NCBI RefSeq assembly: GCF_000739915.1
Contig: NZ_BBJT01000004.1
Coordinates: forward strand, 496,001 to 560,000
DNA: 64,000 nucleotides
Direction: 5' to 3'
From: Paenibacillus chitinolyticus NBRC 15660
Lineage (GTDB): Bacteria > Bacillota > Bacilli > Paenibacillales > NBRC-103111
Positions within the stretch are counted from its first letter, which is position 1, and each line of letters begins with the position of its first letter. The translations under genes were made by a program, and so were the position numbers. The notes beneath the pieces are model-generated. The model was not told the origin of the DNA, made no database searches, and saw only the letters and a list, made by a program, of their open reading frames with translations. Shown in pieces: positions 25,722 to 36,900 of the stretch.

Positions 25722-26981
25722 TTACGGAAAGTGCCGGGTGACGGAGGAAGACCTCCGGAACGACAGCGATCCGAACGGCACAGCGATCAGGTAGGCGGCA
25801 AAAATCGTAAAGATAAATATGATCGGATACATATATCTCGAAAACTGGACGAACGGAATATGAACCGCGATCACGTACGCGACTGTCAGCGCCGCCACGA
25901 GAATATCTCCCCTGCGATTGATCAAGGCCGCTATAAAACCCGCGACTCCCAGCACGCACAAAATAATATGGAGAGCCAGAACGAAATGATAAGACATGCC
26001 CCAGAAGTCCAGCCAGTAGAACGTCTGCTCGAAAGCCAGAATCGTTTTGTCGAACAAATACCATTTGATCGTTTCGAACGGTTTCGTTTTCAGGCTGTAC
26101 AAAATAATGTGGCCGACTTTCTCCGTGGAGTCGTCGTAGACGTCAGGCGAATATTGCGGATATTCTTTAAAAAATCCCGGAGAAGGCTCGCCCGGAAGCA
26201 CCCCCATCAGCATCGGATTGCCCGACGAGTCCGTAAACGGGATAAACTTGCCGAATTGAGCATAGTTCCGGACCCACCAGGGACTTAACAGCAGGCAGGC
26301 GGTTAGAACGATTGTCGCCGTGTACAGGACCATTTTCTTGAAAGGGACCCGCCGGATCAGCCAAGTGACGCCGATAACAAGCGGAAATAAAATAAATTGA
26401 GGCTTAAAATAAGCGCAAAGGGCCAGAAGAGCCCCGATTGCTATGTATTTGCCGACGGACGGCTTCTGAAGCGCGTACAGAGTCATACATACGAGCAGCA
26501 AGAAAATGATCTGGAAGATCCCCTCCGACAAAATCACGCCGCTGGTATAATAATTCGGCGGATACAAGGCGGCGATGATACAGGCGATCAGAGCGACCCG
26601 GGAATTGAACATGTGCCGGGCGATAACGAACAGCAGATAAACGGAAGCCGCCTGCAGAACACATTGAAAGAGTCTGACGGCGATCGCCGTATTTTCGTAA
26701 TCCCCGAATATCCACATAAAAAAAGCCAGCATCACGGGAAAGCCCGGCATAATGAACAAGGTCGGGTTCGGATAACTTTTGTAAACGAGCGTCCCTTCCT
26801 CCAGAAGCACCTTGGCCGCATACATATATTTGACGTCGTCATTGTCCATTTTCTCGTAGGTACCCAATAAAAAAGCGTCTCCGTAATAAAGTGCCGTAAA
26901 GGCGGAAACGGCCAATACAATTGCCATGAGCGCATATAAAATTTTTTTTGTTCTCAGGTTCTCTTCCTTTAAAGTAAACAT
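25722..26981 (-). CDS. Membrane glycosyltransferase of the GT39/ArnT-like (GT-C) type
   Basis: This 419-aa integral membrane protein has about ten hydrophobic helices. An acidic motif sits in the first extracellular loop (MDNDDVKYMYAAKVLLEEG), as in GT-C enzymes that use polyprenyl-phosphate sugars. A second loop follows near residues 150-170 (LYPPNYYTSGVILSEGIF). The ATG is preceded by GGGGGAATAGGGA. Such enzymes add sugars to lipids, proteins or wall polymers outside the membrane; the acceptor cannot be told. It is monocistronic, with its own terminator, and a neighbouring ABC transporter lies 88 bases upstream. Confidence 0.75.
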   Translation of the reverse strand: MFTLKEENLRTKKILYALMAIVLAVSAFTALYYGDAFLLGTYEKMDNDDVKYMYAAKVLLEEGTLVYKSYPNPTLFIMPGFPVMLAFFMWIFGDYENTAIAVRLFQCVLQAASVYLLFVIARHMFNSRVALIACIIAALYPPNYYTSGVILSEGIFQIIFLLLVCMTLYALQKPSVGKYIAIGALLALCAYFKPQFILFPLVIGVTWLIRRVPFKKMVLYTATIVLTACLLLSPWWVRNYAQFGKFIPFTDSSGNPMLMGVLPGEPSPGFFKEYPQYSPDVYDDSTEKVGHIILYSLKTKPFETIKWYLFDKTILAFEQTFYWLDFWGMSYHFVLALHIILCVLGVAGFIAALINRRGDILVAALTVAYVIAVHIPFVQFSRYMYPIIFIFTIFAAYLIAVPFGSLSFRRSSSVTRHFP

Positions 26982-27069
26982 TTCCCTATTCCCCCTTCCT
27001 CACCGGATCATCATACACTATCTTGGAGGAAGGGTTCAATACATTTCCTTTATTCCCTGACGGGCCCAT

Positions 27070-27765
27070 CTAAAGGACGTCGGACGTTTCTATTTTACGG
27101 ATGGACCAGAACGCGGCCAGCACACCGACAGCCGCAAAAACAAGCGGAAGGATATATCCGGCACTCAGCGCGAACCCCATGTTGTTCGAATCGGTGATGG
27201 TTACCAGGATGACGGCGGAAACAATCGTCGCGGGAACCGATTTCTTCATCATGCCGAACAGAAGCGGAATCAGGCAAAGCCCTGCCGCCGACACGGCGTT
27301 CAGCAGCATACGCAGAACGTGATCCACGATCATTGGGGCGGTTAACGTTTCGTGAACCATATTCAGCGAAGCATCCGCCAGCAGAAAACCGCCGGTTACA
27401 AACAAGCCGGAGAGGAAAACCGTAGCGAAGGTCCAGAGACTGACCAGCAGCAGCTTGGCTGCCATGATCTTTTTCCGGCGGACCGGGTAGGTGAACAGAA
27501 TGTTGACCGTTTTGGCATTGTACTCCCCGATCACAAGCTTGGCCAGGATAACGGAGGCAAAAATAACGAAGGTGATCTTGACGAACCCGATGATGACACC
27601 GAACGCCATCTTATAGTCCTGAAAAACATCAATGCCGCCGTCTACCTGTTCCGCCACATGAATACCGCTGATAAGCAGCAGAATCACGGCGTTGGCGATC
27701 AGAATGCCTGGGAAGTATCGGCCGATTTTATATTTTTTAAGCTCGAGTTTCATCAATTTAAGCAT
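27070..27765 (-). CDS. ABC transporter permease, bacitracin/lantibiotic-immunity type
   Basis: The 231-aa product (ATG 27765, chosen because GGAGG lies 8 bases upstream) has six hydrophobic helices in ABC-2 style (LIANAVILLLISG, FVIFASVILAKLVIG, LLLVSLWTFATVFLSGL). The motif IGEYNAKTVNILFTYPVRRKK is typical of permeases exporting peptides, as in the BcrB/CprB group. It overlaps the ATPase gene by 8 bases, showing translational coupling. Together with the two-component system just upstream it resembles a peptide-antibiotic sensing and resistance module. Confidence 0.85.
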   Translation of the reverse strand: MLKLMKLELKKYKIGRYFPGILIANAVILLLISGIHVAEQVDGGIDVFQDYKMAFGVIIGFVKITFVIFASVILAKLVIGEYNAKTVNILFTYPVRRKKIMAAKLLLVSLWTFATVFLSGLFVTGGFLLADASLNMVHETLTAPMIVDHVLRMLLNAVSAAGLCLIPLLFGMMKKSVPATIVSAVILVTITDSNNMGFALSAGYILPLVFAAVGVLAAFWSIRKIETSDVL

Positions 27766-28681
27766 GGACGCCACCTCCGTGAATGGATTGCAGGAAATAG
27801 TCTTCGAGCGAGCTACCCTTCTTGTTCAAGGCCTCGATTTGAACTCCGTTAAGAAGCAAGCCTTTGGAAATTTCCGCCTGCGAGACTCCCCGTTCGTAAA
27901 TGCGCAGCGTTGTATCGCCGACGACTTTGTAGTTGCGCATACCCAGCTCGCTTTCCAGCACATAAACCGCTTTGTTGAGGTCCGGCGTAACCACTTCGAT
28001 ATATTCGGTATTTCTGCCTCTTACTTCGTCCATCGGTACCTGTTCGATCAGCTTGCCTTCGCTGATGACGCCGACCGTATCGGCGATTTGTTCGATCTCG
28101 CCCAGAATATGACTGGAGATCAGCAGGGTGATGCCGTATTCCTTGCTCAGCATCTTGAAAAGACTTCTCAGTTCCTTGATGCCGACGGGATCCAGTCCGT
28201 TAATCGGCTCGTCGAGCAGCAGCAGTTCCGGACGGGTCGTGATGGCCCGTGCGATTCCGAGCCGCTGTCTCATGCCGAGCGAGAAGTCTTTGACCGGCTT
28301 GCGGTCGATATTTCTCAGCTGAACCAGGTCCAGCGCCTCCCCGATGGCGGCTTTATTATGGAAGCCCATGTATTCGCAATGGAGCTCCAGATTTTCCAGT
28401 GCGGTCAGCCTGTCGTAAAACACCGGATACTCGATAATGCTGCCCATCCGTTTCAGAATCTCGTAAGAGTTTTCCGTTAATTTTTCACCGAAAATTTCAA
28501 TTTCGCCGCCGGTCGGTTTAATCAGGTTCGTCATCATTTTCATCACGGTCGTTTTGCCCGCTCCGTTCAATCCGAGAAACCCGTAGATTTCCCCCTGCCG
28601 GATCGTCATATCGACGTCCGAAATCACTTCTTTGCCGTCAAACACTTTCGTCAGCCGCGTCGTTTTCAGCAGTGTGCCCAT
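27758..28681 (-). CDS. ABC transporter ATP-binding protein, bacitracin/lantibiotic-immunity type
   Basis: The 307-aa product has Walker A GLNGAGKTT, Q-loop IIEYPVFYDRLTALENLELH, signature FSLGMRQRLGIARA and Walker B LLLLDEPINGLDPVG. The C-terminal region (~80 residues past the H-loop SSHILGEIEQIAD) fits the BcrA-like family exporting antimicrobial peptides. The permease gene follows with overlap. The kinase-regulator pair ends 88 bases upstream on the same strand, so the sensor probably controls this transporter. Confidence 0.9.
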   Translation of the reverse strand: MGTLLKTTRLTKVFDGKEVISDVDMTIRQGEIYGFLGLNGAGKTTVMKMMTNLIKPTGGEIEIFGEKLTENSYEILKRMGSIIEYPVFYDRLTALENLELHCEYMGFHNKAAIGEALDLVQLRNIDRKPVKDFSLGMRQRLGIARAITTRPELLLLDEPINGLDPVGIKELRSLFKMLSKEYGITLLISSHILGEIEQIADTVGVISEGKLIEQVPMDEVRGRNTEYIEVVTPDLNKAVYVLESELGMRNYKVVGDTTLRIYERGVSQAEISKGLLLNGVQIEALNKKGSSLEDYFLQSIHGGGVHA

Positions 28682-28769
28682 TTCATTAGCCCCTTTCGTA
28701 TCTCCTCTTTCTGATTCTTAGTTTAGCTTCCGATTTTCTCTTTTTTATTACTCGATTCTTACAAAAATC

Positions 28770-29726
28770 TTACGTCCTTCCGTAAGCTGTTTTTTTGAAT
28801 TTTACGGTGAACGACGTTTTCACGTACGGCTTGCTGGTCAGCGTAATAACGCCGCCGAGCTTCTCCACCAGCCGTTTCGTGATCGTAAGCCCGAGGCCGC
28901 TTCCCTGATAAAGAGGGTTACGGGAATCCTCCAGCGTATACATGCGCTCGAAGACCCGGTCCTGATGAAACTCGCTGATTCCCTTGCCCCGGTCCCACAC
29001 CTCGACATAGGCATGTTCCTCGTCCTCGCGCAGAGTGAGGCCCAGCATATTCCCGTCGCTGCCGTATTGGGAGGCGTTGGAGATCAGGTTGTTCAAAATG
29101 CGCACCAGCGCCTCTTCGTTCCCCATCACGTAAATCGGAGTCTCCGGCATCGCGATTACAACCTCCACCCCCTTGGAGGTCAGCGGTTCATAGAAAGCGA
29201 GGATCGTCTGCGAGCACACTTCGTTAAGAAGGATACGGTTCAGGGGGATGTCCCGGTCACCGGACTCCAGGCGGGCGAGATCGAAGAATTGATTGATCAG
29301 AACGAGGACTTCCCGGGCCTTCGCATGGACTTTGTCGAGCAGCCGTTCCCGTTCTTCCGCCGGTGTGGACGGATTTTGAATGAGCGTTTCCATATAGCCG
29401 AGCACCACAGTAAGGGGCGTTTTGAGATCGTGAGAAATGTTCGCGAGCATTTTGCGCATCGAATCTTCGGTTTTATTGTACGTAGCCGTCATCCGCTGAT
29501 TGGTCTCCACAAGCCCGTTCAGCCTGTTCAGCAGGGCGATTAGCTGCTTGTCGTCCGTCAAGTGCAGCAATTTCCCCCGGGCGGCGCCTCCGCTTAAAAT
29601 CCCGTCTAACCGGGCCGTTATGTAGGCGAGGCTTTCGTCCCGCTTTTTTTTGCTTCTGTATTGAACGAAGTGAAGCACGAGAGAGACGGCAAGCAGGGCG
29701 AGCAGCAATCCCGTCCAACCGCTCAT
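28770..29726 (-). CDS. Sensor histidine kinase
   Basis: This 318-aa kinase has only one or two short hydrophobic segments at the N-terminus (GLLLALLAVSLVLHFVQ) and no large sensor domain, typical of intramembrane-sensing kinases that watch an ABC exporter. Its H-box is NISHDLKTPLTVVLGY, with N-, G1- and G2-box motifs (NLISNASQYG, VWDRGKGIS, GSGLGLTI). The start overlaps the stop of the response regulator gene (ATGA). The downstream ABC genes are its likely targets. Confidence 0.9.
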   Translation of the reverse strand: MSGWTGLLLALLAVSLVLHFVQYRSKKKRDESLAYITARLDGILSGGAARGKLLHLTDDKQLIALLNRLNGLVETNQRMTATYNKTEDSMRKMLANISHDLKTPLTVVLGYMETLIQNPSTPAEERERLLDKVHAKAREVLVLINQFFDLARLESGDRDIPLNRILLNEVCSQTILAFYEPLTSKGVEVVIAMPETPIYVMGNEEALVRILNNLISNASQYGSDGNMLGLTLREDEEHAYVEVWDRGKGISEFHQDRVFERMYTLEDSRNPLYQGSGLGLTITKRLVEKLGGVITLTSKPYVKTSFTVKFKKTAYGRT

Positions 29727-30445
29727 TCGCCGAATTCTCCCAGCTTATAGCCGATTCCCCACAACGTCTTGATGTAAACCGGATTCGACGGATCGTCTTC
29801 GATTTTCTCCCTCAGCCGGCGCATATGGACGTTGATGACATTTTCATCCCCGTAATAATCGTCTTCCCATACCGAGCTGTAAATTTGCGCTTTCGTAAAA
29901 ACCCGTTTGGGATGAACGGCAAACAGTTTCAATAGATGAAACTCCTTGGACGTCAGCTTCAGCTCTGCCCCGTTTTTGCTTACCGAAAAGTTTTCGAGGT
30001 CGATGACCAGATCGCCAACGCGCAGCACTTCGGGCGGGGCCGGCGTCCGTTCCGCGGGTGCGGCCGCCGCATACTGCGTCGCCCTGCGAATCGCCGCCTT
30101 GATCCGGGCGGCCAGCTCGATCATGGAGAACGGCTTGGCGATATAATCGTCCGCGCCGAAACCGAGACCGAGCGCCTTATCGACGTCGCCGTCCTTGGCG
30201 GACGTAATCAGGACGGGGACGAGGCTCGTCTGCCGCACCTTCTGGAGAAAGTCCATGCCGCTCAGTTTCGGCAGCATCAGATCCAGCAGAATCAGGTCGA
30301 ATTGCCGGCCGGCAAACTTGCGGACCGCTTCTTCCCCGTCGTAGGCGCGCACGACTACGAACCCTTCCTTCGTCAAATAATCGCTTACCATATCGCTGAT
30401 TTCCGTATCGTCTTCCACAAGCAGCAGTGTATTTTGCATGTTCAT
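29723..30445 (-). CDS. OmpR/PhoB-family response regulator
   Basis: The product is 240 aa, starting at MNMQNTLLLVEDD, chosen because AGGA lies 9 bases upstream of ATG 30445. The receiver domain has the acidic pocket (EDD), phosphorylation Asp in LILLDLMLPK and the conserved Lys in YIAKPFS. The winged-helix effector carries the OmpR signature ending VINVHMRRLREKIEDDPSNPVYIKTLWGIGY (shown in pieces). It is coupled to the kinase downstream. A run of Ala/Pro between domains is a flexible linker. Confidence 0.92.
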   Translation of the reverse strand: MNMQNTLLLVEDDTEISDMVSDYLTKEGFVVVRAYDGEEAVRKFAGRQFDLILLDLMLPKLSGMDFLQKVRQTSLVPVLITSAKDGDVDKALGLGFGADDYIAKPFSMIELAARIKAAIRRATQYAAAAPAERTPAPPEVLRVGDLVIDLENFSVSKNGAELKLTSKEFHLLKLFAVHPKRVFTKAQIYSSVWEDDYYGDENVINVHMRRLREKIEDDPSNPVYIKTLWGIGYKLGEFGE

Positions 30446-30764
30446 CCCGTCCATTCCTGCAATCTGTTTCGGTTGAATCATATCATGTTTCGGAAAGACC
30501 CGGTAGAAAGTTCCATAAGTTTTACGGCAAAATAAAACCTGCCTCGTCGTCCTGAGACGCCGGGCAGGTTGTTAAAACGAGGCTGTATTCGACGGGGGAG
30601 CTGTCCTCCCAAGGTCCTCCCTCCGGCACTCACCGGAATGCGGAACATGAAAGTAAATACTAGAACCGCAGCGTGATCGGCGCTTCGCCCATTAGCTCAG
30701 TTCCGCACCTTATAAAATTTCCCGAGGCAGGAGGGATTCCTCGCGTTACTCATGAGTTACTTGT
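30446..30764. other. Intergenic region upstream of the response regulator
   Basis: It contains a 30538-30575 hairpin (AACCTGCC with GGCAGGTT) that may be an upstream regulatory or terminator element, then GC-rich sequence with no convincing gene. The 9-bp tandem repeat follows. Confidence 0.4.
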
Positions 30765-30854
30765 GTTACTCTTGTTACTCTTGTTACTCTTGTTACTCTT
30801 GTTACTCTTGTTACTCTTGTTACTCGGGTTACTCGGGTTACTCGGGTTACTCGC
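30765..30854. repeat. Nonamer tandem repeat (six GTTACTCTT, three GTTACTCGG, one GTTACTCGC)
   Basis: Ten head-to-tail 9-base units, six identical, then three sharing a CGG variant, then one CGC. Partly decayed units lie on both sides (30744-30764 and 30855-30863). Because the unit is a multiple of three it can be read as repeated Leu-Leu-Leu or Cys-Tyr-Ser, but no ribosome site or gene context supports translation. It lies between the response regulator and the large SLH protein. Confidence 0.9.
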
Positions 30855-30927
30855 GTTATCCCGTCTATTTACACACCGCCCGCACTCCCGGCGCATGTGT
30901 GGCGCTGCATGACGGTGGTCACCCCCA

Positions 30928-33900
30928 TCAGCGGGTGACGCCTCCCAGCATTTTCAGCAGGTTAGCGGTCACCTGCGCACTTTCGGCGCGAGTGGCGGTG
31001 CCTTCCGGCTCGAATCCGCCGGCCGTGCGCCCGTTCACGAGCCCCAGGCTCGAGGCGGCGTCGACGGCTTCCCGCACCCATGCGGGAGAAGCCTCCACAT
31101 CGGCGAAACGGACGGGTTCGCCGACGGCTGCCTTCTTCCCGGCCGCAGCCTCATACGCTCGCACGATCATCGCCGCCATTTCCTGGCGCTTGATGACCGC
31201 TTCCGGCGCAAATCCAGAGGCGTTGACGCCATTGACGAGTCCGGCCTTGGAAGCAGCGGCAACGGCGCCCGCGTACCAATCCTGTCCGGACACGTCGGAG
31301 AAGGACGGCACTCCCTCCGCCTTCAGATTCAGCAGACGGACGAGCATGGCGGTGAACTCCGCCCGCGTCACTTTCCGCTCGGGAGCAAATGTGTTCTCGG
31401 TCATCCCGTCAATCAGGTGCCGGGCCGTTAGCTCCCCGATGACTCCGGCGGCCCAGTGATCTGCGGGCACATCGGCATAAGCTTTGCCGTATTCCAGCGC
31501 GGCATACGTGCCGAGATGATTCACATCGGCTGTGAGCTTGCTCAGGTGCCAAGTGCCCCCGGCATATTCGAGGGCGCCGCTTCCGGCGATTTGATACATG
31601 CCGGCAAGCTTCGCATCCACGCCCGAACCGACCGGAAGCTCAATCGTGACCGGCTTCGCAAACCTCGTCAGCTCGCTCGTTTTGCCGTCCTTCGTCGTGA
31701 CGGTCAGACGCAGCTCCAGCAGGTCGCTTCCAGCCGCAAGCCGCGCCCCGGAAGCGGCCGATGCGCTGCCGAGCAGCCTGCGGGCGTCCTCGCCGGCGAT
31801 CCGTGCTGCGCTCAGCTTCAGCATGCTGCCTTCCCGCTCGGCGGCCGGCACCAGCTCGCCCAGCTCGCTCAGCACGGCTGCGGGAAGCGTCACCGCCACG
31901 TTGCCCGCTTGGATGCGGACGGCGGTGCCGTCCAAGAGCGCGCCGGCATTCCCCGGCAGCGCCAGCTCTTCAAACGGCGCGGACGTCACGAACGTGACCG
32001 CGCCTGCGGCTTTCATCGCCGCCAGCTCTGCGGCGGTGGCCGCAAGCTTGCCGGCGGAGCCGGGCTCCGGCTTCACAGGCGGCTCTACCGGTGGTACCGG
32101 CGGTACGGGCGGAGTTCCGCCGCCGTTATCGCCGCCGGAGCCTCCTCCGCTGCCGCCGTCGCTGCCTCCGCTGCCGGAAGCCTTCACCGTCAGCTCGTAC
32201 TGCGCGGTGAATCCGCCGTAGACGGCTGACAGGACGGTCGTTCCTTCCGTCAAGGCCTTCACCGCTCCGTGCGTGTCGATCTGCGCCACGGACGGACGGC
32301 TGCTGCTGTACGTCACGCCGTCCGTCAGGTCGAACCGGCTGTTATCCGTGTAAACCGCGCGGGTAACCGTCTGATCGGTTTCCCCGACTTTAAGCGAACC
32401 CTTGCCGGACAGCTCAATGGAAGCAAGCTGGCCCGACGGCAGACGGTCCACCGTCACGGTCGTCTCTCCGTACACATCCGGCGCCGTGCCGCTCGTCGCC
32501 CGGATCACCGCGCTGCCGAGACCCGCCGCTTTGACCGTACCATCGGCCGTCACGGTTACGGCATCCGCCGGAGTCGAGCTGTACACGGACCATGTCACGC
32601 TCCGGTCCGTCGCGTCAGCCGGTTTGACGGCGGCGGTCAGCTTCACGCTTTCCCCTACGGCCAGCTTAAGATTCTGCTGTTCAATTTCAACGGATACCGG
32701 AGGAACCTCTTTCTTATATAAGCTGAATTCGTCCACGACCCGGCCGCCGACCGTTTTCGTCACAAATTTCAACTCGTCGCCGGCAATGTCGATGGAAGCA
32801 TACATTTGCGTCTGCTCCTCGTCGATCACCCGCTGCCAATCCCGTTTGGTGACCGGATAAAATTTCGGACCGCTGGAACCGGCAACCACATAGGTCGTTC
32901 CCTGTCCGTCCGCCGCGATCTGGTTATTTTTCATCGGGTACGTTCTCAAATAAATGTGATCATGCCCGTTCAGCACGAGATCCACCTTGTTCTCCTCAAG
33001 CACAGGAGCCCACAAACTCCGGAGTTCGGCGGTATCGTAGATACTTCCGTACGGACCCCGGTGGAAAATGGCGACCTTCCACTTCTTGTTCGTTTTGGCC
33101 AGATCCCGCTTCAGCCATTCTTTCTGCTCTTCATACTGATATTCGCTGTTCAGCACCACAAAGTGAACGTCCTTATAGTCATAGGAAAAGCTGCTGCCCT
33201 TCAAGCTGTCCAGTCCGGTTCCCGGCTGGTTGAAATGCGCCAGGAAGTCGCTGTTTTCTCTCGTTCCCATGACTTCATGGTTGCCGATCGTCCCCACGAG
33301 CGTCGTATTCAAAAACGCATCCTGGGCCGCACCGAACCACATGTTCCATTCTTTTTCGTTAAAGCCTTTGTCGACCATATCCCCGGCATGAACCATAAAT
33401 TCCGCGTCCGGGTTGTCGGCGACCGCTTTTTTCACCGTATTGCCCCACAAATTAAAGCCTGCCTGATCGCCTGCCTGGGAATCCGCGAAATACAGGAATT
33501 TCGTACGATCGCCGGCAAGTTCCGCCGTCTTAAACGTTCCCTGCTTGCTCGTGTGGCCTTTGCCGTCTCCTACGCGGTACACGTAAGAAGTTCCCGGCTC
33601 CAGACCGTCCGCGACCGCTTTATGAATGCGGATCGTGCCGATATCCAGCGTGCTGTACAGGCTGCTGTCTCCCGTAATCCGTTTCACGCTGCCGCCTTGA
33701 AAATCTGTAAATTCCGACTGCTTGACGAGTTCGACCACAGTCGGTTCGGTTCCGGGATTCGTATGCCAGATAAACGCCCGGGACGAGGCCGGGTCGGAGC
33801 CCATGTTCACGCCAATGTTATAAGGCGTCTCGTTTCCTCCGAGAGGAGATACCGCGAACACGGAAACCGCGCTATAAGCGTTCCCTTTCGCCGCCTGCAG

Positions 33901-36900
33901 CTTATAGCTTTTGACGGCAGCCGTCAGCGCCTGCGTACGGAGCTTGCCCTGAGCGTCCGTCGTTCCGATGGAGGAACCGTCCGCGAGCACCCCGGCTCCT
34001 TCGACAGCGGCTCCACGCTCGTCTTTCACGACAAGCTCGGTCTCGTACCCCTGCACGTGGCCGTAATCGTTCCATTCCAGCTTCAACTGATTCTTGATCT
34101 CCGAAGAGAGAGGCAGACCGAAGAAGGAGAAGCTCGTATCCCCGGTATTCGCAAACGAAACGGAGCCGGACTTAAAGGCGATGAGATTCGTGCCGGCCGC
34201 ATCCTTGCGGATATCGTACTGAATTTGGCCGATGATATCCTGATCCGTCAGGGAGGCCGTCTGCAGCTCTTTCATTTTCAGGCTTACAAGACCCGCTGCG
34301 CCGTCAATGTCCGCTGTCAGCTGCATATCGCTGAGCTTCGGACCGCGGACAAGCCGGATGTTTTCGACTTTACCGGGATCGAAAGCGAAGTCGATGCGGC
34401 CGTTTTTGATGCTTGCAGCTTTGATTCCTTTAACATCGAGGGAATACGTGCCGCCCGCATACACCTCTTTGGGCGTGTCGTACACTATTTTGGCCGAGCC
34501 CGTATCCACGTTGAACGTCCATTCCTTGGTCGTCTGGTTGCCCGACAAGTCACGGATCGAAACCTTCGCCTGATGAATTCCGTCCGCCAAAGGCGTACCC
34601 GGCGTGTAGTAAATCCGGCCTTCCGGCGGATACAGCGTATGCTGGACCAAGGTTCCGTCGAGATAGAACCGGATTTTGTCCGGGTCGATCAAGGTCGTGC
34701 CGGGATGCTTGGCGGGGTCGTAGCCGTAGTCCTCCCCGTACACTTTGATCGTCGGCAGATTGCTTTTAATCGTTTCGCCGTCGGCCGGCGAGAAATTTTT
34801 CAGCACGGGCGGGTCCATATCGTCCTGCGCAGGCCCGTAAAGCGCCCGGATCTGGTCGACGTAGATCGCTCCGGCGTCTTTCTTGGCCGAGGAGGTCTCC
34901 ATATAGCGGACCGGCATATCCATCGTCAGCGGGAGGGTTCTTCCTTTGGGCACGACGGCCTCCAGGTACTTCCATCCTTTGAAATCGACCCCTACCGTCT
35001 GGTCGACAAAATCGAGCGCCACGGCACCTTTGCCGTCGCGCATTTGCGCGCGAAGCCAGTGCTTGTTCCCGTCCCCGTATACCCACATGCTGATTTTCTC
35101 GGGGTACCCCGGAATCTGGATGGGCTGGGCGCCGCTTTTTACTTGCAGATAAGCCCCCGAGGTTCCCGGCATCCCGGTAAAATCGTAGGCCAGCTTCAGT
35201 GAGTTTTTACCGAAACGCACGAATTCTTCATCCGTTTCGATGCTCACGTTGGTGCTCTTGAACTGGGCGCCCGCACTCGGATTGTAGCGGTCCAGCCCGT
35301 TCTCGAAGTCTTCCAGAATAACCGGAGGAACACCGACATGGACATCCAGAGAAGTTTCTACGTTCTTGTATGTGGCATAAATCTTTCCGGTTTTCTCGGT
35401 TTCGGCCGTGGCGGTGAACACCCCGGCGGCGTCAATCGAGCCGATCGGCCCCTCGGTGCGCCACTGAATCCGGCTGTTGTCCGCTTGAACGACCTGCCCG
35501 TCGCGCAAAGCCGTTATTTTCAACGTCTCCGAGCTGCCGGACGTGAAGGTTTTGACGGCATCGGCAAATTTGAGTTCGGTCAAATCTTCCACGACTTCCA
35601 CCCTCCCGGTTCCCGTCAACCCGCCCGAGGCGGCCGTGATGACGGTTTCTCCCGCCTTGGAGCCGGCAGTAAACGTACCGTCCGTGGCAAACGTCCCGAC
35701 CGCCGGATCGACGCTCCACTGCGGAGTCCCGCTAAAAGACGCGGGATGCAGATTGGCGTCCACGGCAGCCGCTTTGAACTCAGCGGACGAGCCGGTCAGC
35801 ACACGCTCCGTTTGCGGCTGGACAACCAGCTTGTCCGCAGCGCCTTCCGGCGCTTTGTTGACGAGCAGCAGACCGTTCGCGGTTTTACGTTCCCCGCCGT
35901 CAGACGGCGTGTTCAGGATTTTCCGCGTCTTCTCGCCGGGCATTCTCGCCACGAAGGTGGAAGAGCCGCCCCCGTCAAGGTTCAGCGCATTGACGGCGCC
36001 GAGGTCTTTCATCAGGAGGCCCAGCTCCGTCAAGTCCACGCCTTCACTGAAGCCCGGCTGACGGCCGTCGATTTCCAGCAGGATGACGGAACCGTCCGCT
36101 TTCGTCCCGACGGCCGTCCTGGGATGCGCCGCCGGATCGCCGTTCGGCTGGGCGGCCCCGTCCTTGACGAGCAGCCCCGAGCCGCCGATGGCCACCCGGA
36201 CATCTTTCCATTCGCCTTCCAGCGTAAAGCTGGCGGTGACGTCATCCCCGGGCTTCAGAGGGGCCAGCGTATCCCGGAACTTGCCCGAGGCGGACAGAAC
36301 CACCTGATTTGGGGCTAGCGGAGTATTTCCCTTGTTTTTATGTACTTCGGATACTTTCATCGCGAGCGTCTGGCCGCTCTGCACGGCTCCGCCCGTCACA
36401 TCGAGCACCACCTCGTCCCCAAGGTCGTTGGTCATCGTGGAAGTGTGAAACTCGGGTGTGTAAAGAACAAGCGACTCCGTTCCGCGCAGCCGGTTGATTT
36501 CCGTAAGGGGACTGCTCTGCCCGCCGAACGCAAGGGTCCGGGTCAGCTTCGGGCTCCGCCCGTAAAGACTCGTCCCGTCGGCTTTTATGCCGAAGGCGTA
36601 CCAGTCCGCCGGAGGACTCGCAAGAATTTCGCCCTCTCCCATAAACAGCCCCGACGGAATTCCCGTGGACATATCGTAAAAATCTCCGTTAACCGCCGCA
36701 ATGACCCGGTTGCCCGTCCGGTCCGCATCCGCAGCCATTTGGCTGACGCCCTGCATCCCGTAAACCTTGCCTCCGGTTTTGCCCGCCTGCAGCTCCAAAG
36801 CCGCGTTTTTAGGATCGAACTCTACAAAATGGAGCTTTTCCGGTCCCCGGTCCAGCTTCATGTTCATCCATTGGTACGTGGCGCCGGGCCCTATTTCCAC

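Noticed and set aside
30765-30854. Tandem repeat as a CRISPR array
   Set aside because: Units are contiguous 9-mers with no spacers, and no cas genes are present.
30673-30912. Frame encoding long Leu runs across the tandem repeat
   Set aside because: Produced by the 9-base repeat being a multiple of three; no ribosome site or conserved product.
32806-35202. 798-aa open frame on the plus strand inside the giant SLH gene
   Set aside because: Antisense shadow; no motifs, and the minus-strand protein has clear domains throughout.
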